Shown: positions 1-5,553 of the stretch, piece by piece | Layout: the number at the start of each line of letters is the position of its first letter | Position numbering within the stretch: the first letter of the stretch is position 1 | From: DAIOHQ01 sp036744635 | Lineage (GTDB): Bacteria; Planctomycetota; Phycisphaerae; Tepidisphaerales; Tepidisphaeraceae | Reading direction: 5' to 3' | Length of the DNA: 5,868 nucleotides | Assembly (NCBI GenBank): GCA_036744635.1 | Contig: DAIOHQ010000279.1 | Span: 1 to 5,868, forward strand | Made by a program: the position numbers and the translations under genes | The notes under the pieces: generated by a model | Seen by the model: only the letters and a program-made list of their open reading frames with translations | The model's database searches: none | Told to the model about the DNA's origin: nothing

Positions 1-2050
1 CATCGGGAGCATCGGGATTGAAGCTTGCGCCGCCGTAACCATACGGATCGATCAGGATGGTGAGCAGCGTGAAAGGGCTGAAGCCGCTGAGCAACAGGGC
101 AGGGATACCGCCGGTGCTGCGGCCGCTGTTTTCCAGAAAGCTGAAGCCGCACCAGCCGAGGGTGGCGCAGACACCGACAACGATGCCGACCGAGCTCATC
201 ACCGCGACCACGGTCTTGCGGCAGCGCAGGGACATGTGCATGCCCAGGATGCTGGCGAAGGCGACGACAATGATGAGGATGCCGGGGAGGATGAGAACCG
301 CTTCGGGGAAGACGATCCAGCGGGCATTGGGATCGTTATTCACCGAGAAGCGGCCGATGTCATAGATGATGAAGAAGATGGCGCTGGCGATGGGAACGGC
401 CACGAGTGGCAGGACGAAGCTCACCAGGCCGCGCAGCTTGCCCCAGATGTAATAGCGGCTGGTGATCGGCGTGGTCAGAAGCAGATCGAGCGAGCCATCT
501 TCTTTTTCGCGGGTGACGGTGGAGGCGGCGGCGTTGGTAACGATGAGCAGGATGACGGCAAACTCAATGATGGCCGCGCCCAGCAGATATTTACGGACAT
601 CCTCGGCGGAGATGACGCGCTGCACGTCCTTGAGTTGCAGGACGGCCAGATCGGTGCCGCGGGCAATCAGCCTGAGCGGCAGCACTTCGTAGCGGCCGCG
701 AATGTCGTCAAGGCGGATCGGCTTTTCATTAAGCGTGACGGTGGTGCCGCGGGTGACGGAGTAGGTGGTGGCGCTGTCGCCGGTATAGATGGAGAGCTGG
801 TTGGCGATGGGATTGTAGCTGGCGGCGTTGACGTAGAGGGCCGGGGTTTTTTCGCTGGCATAGCAGAAGACCAGAATAAGGGCGCCGAGGATGCCGGAGG
901 CGATGAAGCCATAGCGCAGAATGGAGGCGCGGGCGGCGGAGGCCTTGGTCTTGGCTTCGCGCCAGGCGATGGGATTGAACCAGACCACACGCGGCTTGCG
1001 GCGGCGGTCGCCGCTGGAGAGATGGAGCTTCTGCAGCACCCAGCCCTGAATGGAAATGGTCGACTGGGCGGCGCGGCGGAGAAAGAGGATCGAGGGAAGC
1101 ACCAGCACCACGCTGAGGAAGAACATGAAACTGGTGTAGAAGGTTGCCGGGCTGGAGAGGTACCAGGCCATCGGCCACCACTGCAAACCCTGCGGAAGCT
1201 GGGCGACGCTGGGTGGCATGTAGGTTTTGTCGTTGAAGATCACGCGCAGAGCGAGGAACGGGTGCAGGCCGGTGAAATAGCTGACCATTGCGCGGTCGGG
1301 GAGGGGCAGGCCATGGTCGTCCTTGAGCACCTGGCCGGACGCGTCGGTCAGATTACCCAAGGTCGGATGCAGGGCGGGAATGCGGTCGAGCAGGAACATT
1401 CCCACCAGATAGATCACGATGAAAAGATAGAAGCTGAAGATGGTGCGGCGGGTGCCGACCTTGAAGACCGCGATGGCCATCGCCAGGGCGCCGGTGACAA
1501 ACGCGGTGGCGGCGGCGATGCCGAAGGAGAGCACGATGCTGCGGATGGCGACGCCGCCGAAGATCTGAGTGATGGAAAAAATCGGAATGCCGCTGACCAG
1601 CAAGGCGATCACAAAAAACAGTCGCGACAGCAGCGATCCGAAGAGGACCTGGCCATTGGTGAGAGGCGTGGCCAGCAGGATGTCATAGGTCTGGCTGTCT
1701 TTTTCCTGGGTGATGGCGCCGGCGGTGAAGATGGGGGCCAGCAGGGCGACCAGCCCAAGCTGCAGATAGCTCATCTGCTGAAAAATGTGGCCGCTGACTT
1801 TGGAAAGTTTAGAGAGGTCGGCGTTGCCGAAGGCATCCTGGCTGGAGAGGAGGGAGAAGATGACCAGGACGGTCAGCAGCCCCAGATATCCGCAGCGAAT
1901 GAACAGGTCGCGTTTGCGCTTGCCGCCGGTGGAGACAACCCGCAGCAGAATCGGGTTGGCCGGGAGCAGCCTCCAGAAATATTCCGCGATGCCAAGCATC
2001 ATGGGATTGTAGCGGGCGGAAGGTGGGAGTGTTAGCGGGAGGAGCGCCAT
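1..2050 (-). CDS. ABC-2 type transporter permease with two tandem permease modules (partial, runs off left edge)
   Basis: One frame stays open on the minus strand from the ATG at 2050 to base 1, giving 683 codons with no stop in the window, so the C-terminus is missing. The protein has about 12 hydrophobic segments, near residues 52-70, 94-113, 144-163, 171-197, 203-223, 305-325, 380-398, 489-509, 538-564, 581-606, 613-641 and 650-668. The ABC-2 hallmark appears twice: ITQEKDSQTYDILLATPLT at 113-131 and VTREKEDGSLDLLLTTPIT at 512-530. Each half opens with an NPI motif (NPILLR at 32, NPIAWR at 359). This points to a fusion or duplication of two six-helix permease units, with a probable extracytoplasmic insert at about 400-487. 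The family forms the membrane part of ABC exporters, and a separate ATPase is expected but not seen here. Start: neither candidate has a good Shine-Dalgarno. The in-frame ATGs at 2002 and 1999 are alternatives; 2050 is preferred because the extra residues (ending SARYNP) read as plausible coding. Substrate unknown. Confidence 0.88.
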   Translation of the reverse strand, partial: MALLPLTLPPSARYNPMMLGIAEYFWRLLPANPILLRVVSTGGKRKRDLFIRCGYLGLLTVLVIFSLLSSQDAFGNADLSKLSKVSGHIFQQMSYLQLGLVALLAPIFTAGAITQEKDSQTYDILLATPLTNGQVLFGSLLSRLFFVIALLVSGIPIFSITQIFGGVAIRSIVLSFGIAAATAFVTGALAMAIAVFKVGTRRTIFSFYLFIVIYLVGMFLLDRIPALHPTLGNLTDASGQVLKDDHGLPLPDRAMVSYFTGLHPFLALRVIFNDKTYMPPSVAQLPQGLQWWPMAWYLSSPATFYTSFMFFLSVVLVLPSILFLRRAAQSTISIQGWVLQKLHLSSGDRRRKPRVVWFNPIAWREAKTKASAARASILRYGFIASGILGALILVFCYASEKTPALYVNAASYNPIANQLSIYTGDSATTYSVTRGTTVTLNEKPIRLDDIRGRYEVLPLRLIARGTDLAVLQLKDVQRVISAEDVRKYLLGAAIIEFAVILLIVTNAAASTVTREKEDGSLDLLLTTPITSRYYIWGKLRGLVSFVLPLVAVPIASAIFFIIYDIGRFSVNNDPNARWIVFPEAVLILPGILIIVVAFASILGMHMSLRCRKTVVAVMSSVGIVVGVCATLGWCGFSFLENSGRSTGGIPALLLSGFSPFTLLTILIDPYGYGGASFNPDAPD

Positions 2051-2095
2051 ACGCCATGGCGGGTGCAGCCCTCCGCTATGGCGGCCGTGCGCTTT

Positions 2096-2201
2096 CACCC
2101 TCTCCCGGTATTTCCGGGAGAGGGCAGGGGGTGAGGCGCATTTCGATCCCGCCAAATGTGCCCTCACCCTAACCCTCTCCCACGCGTACGTGGGCGAGGG
2201 G
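2096..2201. repeat. BIME/REP-like composite inverted repeat (two head-to-head hairpins)
   Basis: Hairpin A has a perfect 11-bp stem, CCCTCTCCCGG (2098-2108) with CCGGGAGAGGG (2114-2124), and a TATTT loop. Hairpin B has a 12-bp stem with one mismatch, CCCTCTCCCACG (2173-2184) with CGTGGGCGAGGG (2189-2200), and a CGTA loop. Between them GGGTGAGG (2129-2136) is the exact reverse complement of CCTCACCC (2162-2169), and the match extends inward as CGCATTT against AAATGTG. The element is therefore two copies of one unit, roughly CCTCACCC-(3-5 nt)-CCCTCTCCC-hairpin, facing opposite ways. GC-rich paired palindromes of this kind between genes are typical of REP/BIME repeats and related non-autonomous elements. 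It could also affect transcription or mRNA ends of the two divergent genes. Confidence 0.72.
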
Positions 2202-2257
2202 ACCGGAGGGTATTCGCGAAAATGAAGGGTTACACTCCCATCGCCAAGGTGGCGGAT

Positions 2258-2285
2258 TTGAAAGGATTTGGTGTTCGGGTAAGTT
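2258..2285 (+). promoter_or_regulatory. Likely promoter of the 2313 gene
   Basis: A -35-like TTGAAA (2258-2263) is followed after 16 bp by TAAGTT (2280-2285). This would start transcription near 2292 and give a leader of about 20 nt that includes the ribosome binding site at 2303. The -10 match is only partial. The same hexamer and the same 16-bp spacing occur before tRNA-Asn. Confidence 0.42.
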
Positions 2286-2302
2286 ATTCGGCGCTCTTAC
2301 CC

Positions 2303-2307
2303 GGAGG
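2303..2307 (+). promoter_or_regulatory. Ribosome binding site GGAGG for the GTG start at 2313
   Basis: GGAGG lies 5 nt before GTG 2313. It decides for this non-ATG start: the frame has no ATG until well inside the protein. Confidence 0.8.
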
Positions 2308-2312
2308 CGCTT

Positions 2313-3761
2313 GTGTCAAATGTGAAGTTTGAGGTGGATTCGTTGGGGAATGATTGCTACGCGATCAACGATCGCGGGCGGACGGTCGCCACGGTGTCGG
2401 GTCAGGGATTCGTCGACTGGATTCTGCGCTCGCCGATGCAGGATGGGGAGCGCATCCAGACGATCAAGAAAGAGACGCACATGGGGTACGTCCTGGGGTT
2501 GAAGTTTGAGCTGGCCATGCCCAACGGCGTGACCCACATGGGGAAGCTGGGCTGGAACATCGAGCAGGAGGGCAAGCGACTGGTGCTGACGGCCGATTCT
2601 GCCAGCGCGGATGGGAAGCTGGCCGCCCAGACGGTGGCGACGCTACGGACCGATGCACTGGTAAGCCAGTATGAATGGGAGCTGACGACGACGCTCACCT
2701 CGCACGCCAAGGAAGGTTTGGACCTGAAGACCGTTGAGTTCAACAACGTCTATCCATCCCGCGCCGGGCTTTGCATGTTGTATGCGCCGCAGAAGCAGTA
2801 CGACAGCACGCTGATGGTGGACGCGGCCGGCGTGGTCTGGAAATTTCCCCATCAGCACATGATGCACTATGGCAGGAAGACCGATGCGCTGAAGCTGGGA
2901 CAGGATGCGCTGTCGGGATTTTTCGGCGAGAAGACCGGCAGCCCGGTGGTGATGATTCAGTCGGCTGCGGGCGAGCCGACATTCGGCATCTGCGACATGT
3001 ATTATGACTTGCACTGCTGCGCGAAGCTGACGGCGCCGCTGCTGCCGGGAGCGTCGCTGCAATATCGATACATCATCAAATATTTGAGCAACGCCGAGTC
3101 GCAGAAGCTGCTGGGGCGGGCCAAGGCGGTGGCGGTGACGGCCGAGGATCATTCCCGCTGCGACTATCCGCGCTTCGAGCTGGGGCTGAACCAGTTTGAT
3201 CGGGGGGCGATGATCGACCGCGCTGACGACTGCAGCGGGTTTCGCCCGCGGCCGCCCAAGAAGGTGTGGGACCGGCAGGTGGGACACAAGACCAAGGGAT
3301 CGCTGCGCATCACCAATGAGATCGCCGAGGAAACGGTGTGGACGGCCGAGCCGCCCAATCCGATTCCCTCCAGGACACAGCTCACGATTCGCGCGATGAT
3401 CAAGACGCAGGGCGTCGAGGGAAAGGGGGCGTTCATCCGGGTGCGCTATCACACGTTTGAGTGGCGGCCCAAGCCGCACGTGGTCTGGGCGAAGGTGCTG
3501 GAGACCGACGCGGTGAGCGGAACGAGCGAGGGGTGGACGAAGGTAGCCATGCCGCCGCTGACGGTGCCGGAGGAGGAATTCGACTATCTGGTGGCGATCG
3601 ATGCGGTGCTGGACGGCAAAGGCGTGGCCTGGATCACGGATGTGGATGTGGACCTGCAGCCACTGCCGGCGCCGCCGCCGGCGTTGGAGGTGGGCTCAAA
3701 GGGAAAACGCCAGGCGGCGACGGGGCGACGGGCGACGGCGTCTTCGGGGGCGGAAAAGTGA
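2313..3761 (+). CDS. Protein of unassigned function with C-terminal carbohydrate-binding-like jelly roll
   Basis: A 482-residue protein that starts at GTG 2313 with GGAGG 5 nt upstream. It has no signal peptide and no membrane segment, so it is probably cytoplasmic. Residues about 1-290 look all-beta, with alternating short strands and aromatic positions. They include a His-rich stretch (FPHQHMMHYGRK, 178-189) and a Cys/Tyr-rich stretch (GICDMYYDLHCCAK, 225-238). This could be a galactose-mutarotase-like sugar-binding sandwich, but that is only an impression of the pattern. Residues about 325-452 resemble CBM4/9-type jelly rolls: a SLRI opening strand, TIRAMIKTQGVEGKGAFIRV in the middle, GWTKVAMPPLTVP later, and a closing GVAWITDVDVDL that matches the usual G-x-a-W-f-D-D-v-x-L ending. 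The last 30 residues are Pro/Ala/Lys/Arg-rich and probably disordered. The PhyH oxygenase gene follows directly, so the two are probably one operon. I do not recognise the full-length family and assign no enzyme activity. Confidence 0.85.
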   Translation: MSNVKFEVDSLGNDCYAINDRGRTVATVSGQGFVDWILRSPMQDGERIQTIKKETHMGYVLGLKFELAMPNGVTHMGKLGWNIEQEGKRLVLTADSASADGKLAAQTVATLRTDALVSQYEWELTTTLTSHAKEGLDLKTVEFNNVYPSRAGLCMLYAPQKQYDSTLMVDAAGVVWKFPHQHMMHYGRKTDALKLGQDALSGFFGEKTGSPVVMIQSAAGEPTFGICDMYYDLHCCAKLTAPLLPGASLQYRYIIKYLSNAESQKLLGRAKAVAVTAEDHSRCDYPRFELGLNQFDRGAMIDRADDCSGFRPRPPKKVWDRQVGHKTKGSLRITNEIAEETVWTAEPPNPIPSRTQLTIRAMIKTQGVEGKGAFIRVRYHTFEWRPKPHVVWAKVLETDAVSGTSEGWTKVAMPPLTVPEEEFDYLVAIDAVLDGKGVAWITDVDVDLQPLPAPPPALEVGSKGKRQAATGRRATASSGAEK

Positions 3762-3803
3762 GCAGGCGTGTGCACGCCGGAGCGTGATGGATCGCGGGTG
3801 ACT

Positions 3804-4565
3804 ATGCTGAGCAGCGCGGAAAAGATCGAGTTGTATCAGCGCGGATATGTGCGCATCGCCGGGCTGATTCCGCGACAGACCATGGATGCGGCGCTGCGCG
3901 CGATCAACGCATCGGTGGGCCGGGGGATGAACGAAGGGGACATGCCGCGCTATCACGCGCAGGGGTTTTGTTCGGATAGCCGCAGCACGCCGGTGATTAC
4001 CGATCTGTTCAATAAGACGCCGGCCTTCGCACTGGTCGAGTCGCTGCTGGGGGCGGGAAATATTCTGCCGGTGAATGATGGGCAGGTGGCGTTGCGCTTT
4101 CCGACCATGGCGGAGCCTACCGGCTTGCCCCGGCCGCACATCGACGGGACCTACGCCCCCAATAACGGCGTCGAGCCGGGCAAGCTGGAAAATTTCACCC
4201 TGCTGGTCGGGTGCTTTTTGAGCGATGTGAAAGCGCCGTTGTCCGGAAATTTCATGGTCTGGCCGGGATCGCATCGCGCTCACGCCGAATATTTTGCCCG
4301 GCACGGGCCGGAAGCGCTGCTGCAGGGGATGCCGGCTGTGGACCTGGGCGAAGGCGTGCAGGTGCAAGTGAACGCGGGCGACGTCGTGCTGGCGCAGTAT
4401 CTGTTGGGACATACGGTGGCGCCCAACACTTCTCCTCACATTCGCTATACCGTTTTTTTTCGCATTCACGCGCGGGAAATGCCGGCGGACCGATTCCGGT
4501 CGATGACCGAGCCGTGGGCGCATTGGCCGGGGATGAGTGACGTGGGCGGAGAGATGGCGCGCTAA
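3804..4565 (+). CDS. Phytanoyl-CoA dioxygenase (PhyH) family Fe(II)/2-oxoglutarate-dependent oxygenase
   Basis: A 253-residue protein, usual for the PhyH family of non-haem iron oxygenases, which hydroxylate small molecules and release CO2 and succinate from 2-oxoglutarate. The N-terminus (YQRGYVRIAGLIP, 11-23) matches the family opening 'dGyv.i.gli'. The facial-triad residues are visible: H112 and D114 in HIDGTY, and H203 in LLGHTVAPN. R214 (PHIRY), eleven residues after the distal His, is the expected 2-oxoglutarate carboxylate anchor. SGNFMVWPGSHRAH (147-160) is the typical 'G.l.v.PGSHr' strand. All catalytic residues are intact, so it should be active. The substrate cannot be read from sequence: PhyH proteins act on acyl-CoAs, ectoine, antibiotics, sugars and others. 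The start is ATG 3804, which gives a natural N-terminus. In-frame GTGs at 3798 and 3768 are alternatives; the latter begins 6 nt after the upstream stop and would favour translational coupling. Confidence 0.9.
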   Translation: MLSSAEKIELYQRGYVRIAGLIPRQTMDAALRAINASVGRGMNEGDMPRYHAQGFCSDSRSTPVITDLFNKTPAFALVESLLGAGNILPVNDGQVALRFPTMAEPTGLPRPHIDGTYAPNNGVEPGKLENFTLLVGCFLSDVKAPLSGNFMVWPGSHRAHAEYFARHGPEALLQGMPAVDLGEGVQVQVNAGDVVLAQYLLGHTVAPNTSPHIRYTVFFRIHAREMPADRFRSMTEPWAHWPGMSDVGGEMAR

Positions 4566-4592
4566 AGCCGCGCGCTGACGGCTGCGGGCTTT
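4564..4592 (+). terminator. Weak hairpin after the PhyH gene, overlapping the nuoA -35
   Basis: AAAGCC (4564-4569) pairs with GGCTTT (4587-4592), and GC/GC adds two pairs with one bulge. There is no T-tract beyond the stem itself. It could attenuate read-through from the PhyH gene into nuoA, but the right arm shares bases with the nuoA -35 box and the structure may be incidental. Confidence 0.25.
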
Positions 4593-4619
4593 GACGGCGC
4601 CGGGGGAATCTCCTACACT
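4591..4619 (+). promoter_or_regulatory. Sigma70-type promoter of nuoA (leaderless configuration)
   Basis: TTGACG (-35, 4591-4596), a 17-bp spacer and TACACT (-10, 4614-4619) are close to the sigma70 consensus at optimal spacing. Transcription should begin near 4626, only 3-5 nt before the nuoA ATG at 4630. No Shine-Dalgarno precedes that ATG, which agrees with a leaderless or nearly leaderless message. Confidence 0.68.
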
Positions 4620-4629
4620 TTGATCTCTT

Positions 4630-5109
4630 ATGGAAATCCTGCTGTCCATTACGGTATTCGTCGCGTTTGGGGCGGCGTTTGTGTTTCTGAACCTGATGGT
4701 CGGCTCGCTGGCCCGGCCGCAGATCCCCAACCCCGAAAAGGCCGCGGTTTATGAGTGCGGCGAGCCGAGCATCGGCTCGAGCTGGGTGCAGTTCGACCTG
4801 CGGTTTTATATCGTCGCGCTGGTCTATCTGATCTTCGACGTGGAAGTGGCGCTGTTCTATCCCTGGGCCGTCGCCTACGGCAGCGCCGGCGAGCTTGGCC
4901 AGGCGCTGGGAATGAGCGCTTTTCAGGTTCGCCAGGTGGCGATCGTGGACATGCTCTTTTTCTTCGGCGTGCTGATGGTTGGCTTCGCGTACCTGTGGCG
5001 CTTCGGATACCTCGACTGGGTGCGCTCGGCGGCCACCACCAGCCTCAAAGTGGACTATCGTCCCGGCATCGACCTGCGCCAGGAAGCGCGGGCGGATCGG
5101 TCGCTCTGA
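4630..5109 (+). CDS. nuoA: NADH-quinone oxidoreductase subunit A
   Basis: A 159-residue membrane subunit of respiratory complex I, which couples NADH oxidation by quinone to proton pumping in the cytoplasmic membrane. NuoA has no cofactor and sits near the quinone-binding end of the membrane arm. Three transmembrane helices are visible at about 4-26, 58-80 and 103-124, as expected for the family. The family signature is intact: YECGEPSIGSSW (41-52), then the FDLRFYIVALVYLIFDVEVALFYPWA region (55-80), with the conserved Asp/Glu of DVEV at 70-72. The C-terminal tail (from about 132) is longer and more polar than in E. coli NuoA. The ATG at 4630 is the only sensible start; it lacks a Shine-Dalgarno and lies just after a strong promoter. 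nuoB does not follow: the next gene is tRNA-Asn, so nuoA is separated from the usual nuo cluster on this side. Confidence 0.96.
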   Translation: MEILLSITVFVAFGAAFVFLNLMVGSLARPQIPNPEKAAVYECGEPSIGSSWVQFDLRFYIVALVYLIFDVEVALFYPWAVAYGSAGELGQALGMSAFQVRQVAIVDMLFFFGVLMVGFAYLWRFGYLDWVRSAATTSLKVDYRPGIDLRQEARADRSL

Positions 5110-5186
5110 GCCAATTTTGCACCGAACGGAGTTGGGCGCGAACCATCTGGCCAATAATCCCATATCAATCCGCGGGCGCCGCTAAC

Positions 5187-5214
5187 TTGACACCCCCGCG
5201 CGAGCCGATAAGTT
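5187..5214 (+). promoter_or_regulatory. Likely promoter of tRNA-Asn
   Basis: A perfect -35 TTGACA (5187-5192) is followed after 16 bp by TAAGTT (5209-5214), a partial -10 match. Transcription would begin about 5-6 nt before the mature tRNA end, at about 5221. The stretch between nuoA and this site (5110-5186) holds no gene or clear terminator that I can see. Confidence 0.55.
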
Positions 5215-5225
5215 ACCTAACCCAT

Positions 5226-5297
5226 TCGGCAGTAGCTCAATGGTAGAGCAGCCGGCTGTTAACCGGCTGGTTGTAGGTTCGAGTCCTACCTGCCGAG
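5226..5297 (+). tRNA. tRNA-Asn (anticodon GTT)
   Basis: A full cloverleaf folds. The acceptor stem is TCGGCAG (5226-5232) with CTGCCGA (5290-5296). The D arm is GCTC/GAGC (5235-5238, 5246-5249). The anticodon stem is GCCGG/CCGGC (5251-5255, 5263-5267) around the loop CTGTTAA, with anticodon GTT at 5258-5260. The variable loop has 5 nt. The T arm is GTAGG/CCTAC around the loop TTCGAGT. The discriminator is G at 5297. CCA is not encoded (the next bases are CAT), so it must be added after transcription. Confidence 0.97.
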
Positions 5298-5307
5298 CAT
5301 TAGAGTT

Positions 5308-5327
5308 GGTAGCGAAACTTGGCTACC
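5308..5327 (+). other. Small hairpin in the tRNA-Asn trailer
   Basis: GGTAGC (5308-5313) pairs with GCTACC (5322-5327) around an 8-nt loop, 10 nt after the tRNA end. It has no T-tract, so it is more likely a trailer processing structure than a terminator, or it may be incidental. Confidence 0.3.
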
Positions 5328-5341
5328 CGCCAGTTAACGCG

Positions 5342-5379
5342 GAACCCCGAGAGGCGACCCCTCCGGGGTTCTTGCGTTT
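5342..5379 (+). terminator. Terminator-like hairpin downstream of tRNA-Asn
   Basis: GAACCCCG (5342-5349) pairs perfectly with CGGGGTTC (5364-5371). An inner GAGG/CCTC stem (5351-5354 with 5360-5363) extends it past a one-base bulge. A modest T-rich run (TTGCGTTT) follows. It most likely ends the tRNA transcript. Being nearly symmetrical, it might also stop transcription arriving from the minus-strand gene on the right. The bases after it up to 5553 hold no gene I can support. Confidence 0.5.
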
Positions 5380-5553
5380 CCGCCAGTAAATGCAAGGGTT
5401 TGCGACATGTCCGACTTTCGGCTCGGGCGGTCGGCAGCTTCTGGAGTTGCTCTAAAACGCGGACCGTGAGCAGTGGACGAACAAGGGCTTTCAGGAAGGG
5501 TTGGGCGGCATGGGGATACGCGACCTCTGGCCCTGGTCGGAATCGCTGCTAAA

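Noticed and set aside
236..2035. A 599-codon plus-strand open frame
   Set aside because: It is antisense to the permease, its product is a low-complexity Gly/Asp/Glu/Ala/Gln-rich chain, and the minus-strand frame has clear ABC-2 motifs and helices throughout.
2096..2201. CRISPR array or intrinsic terminator as explanation of the hairpins
   Set aside because: There are only two copies, in opposite orientation, with no regular spacers, and no T-tract follows either hairpin. The flanking genes are divergent, so no transcript is expected to end here.
2643..3479. A 278-codon minus-strand open frame
   Set aside because: It is antisense to the 2313 gene, rich in Arg/His/Pro/Leu as expected from a GC-rich mirror frame, with no domain.
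3696..4730. A 344-codon minus-strand open frame
   Set aside because: It spans the antisense of the PhyH gene and the start of nuoA; the plus strand carries well-defined catalytic motifs.
4252..5163. A 303-codon minus-strand open frame
   Set aside because: It is antisense to PhyH and nuoA, with biased composition and no recognisable domain.
5407..5469. A 20-codon frame (ATG to TGA) after the tRNA
   Set aside because: Too short, with no ribosome binding site or sign of conservation in the sequence alone.
5319..5552. A 77-codon plus-strand frame and an overlapping 91-codon minus-strand frame after the tRNA
   Set aside because: Both cross the terminator-like hairpin, have no ribosome binding site or recognisable domain, and have Arg/Ser-rich compositions typical of chance frames.
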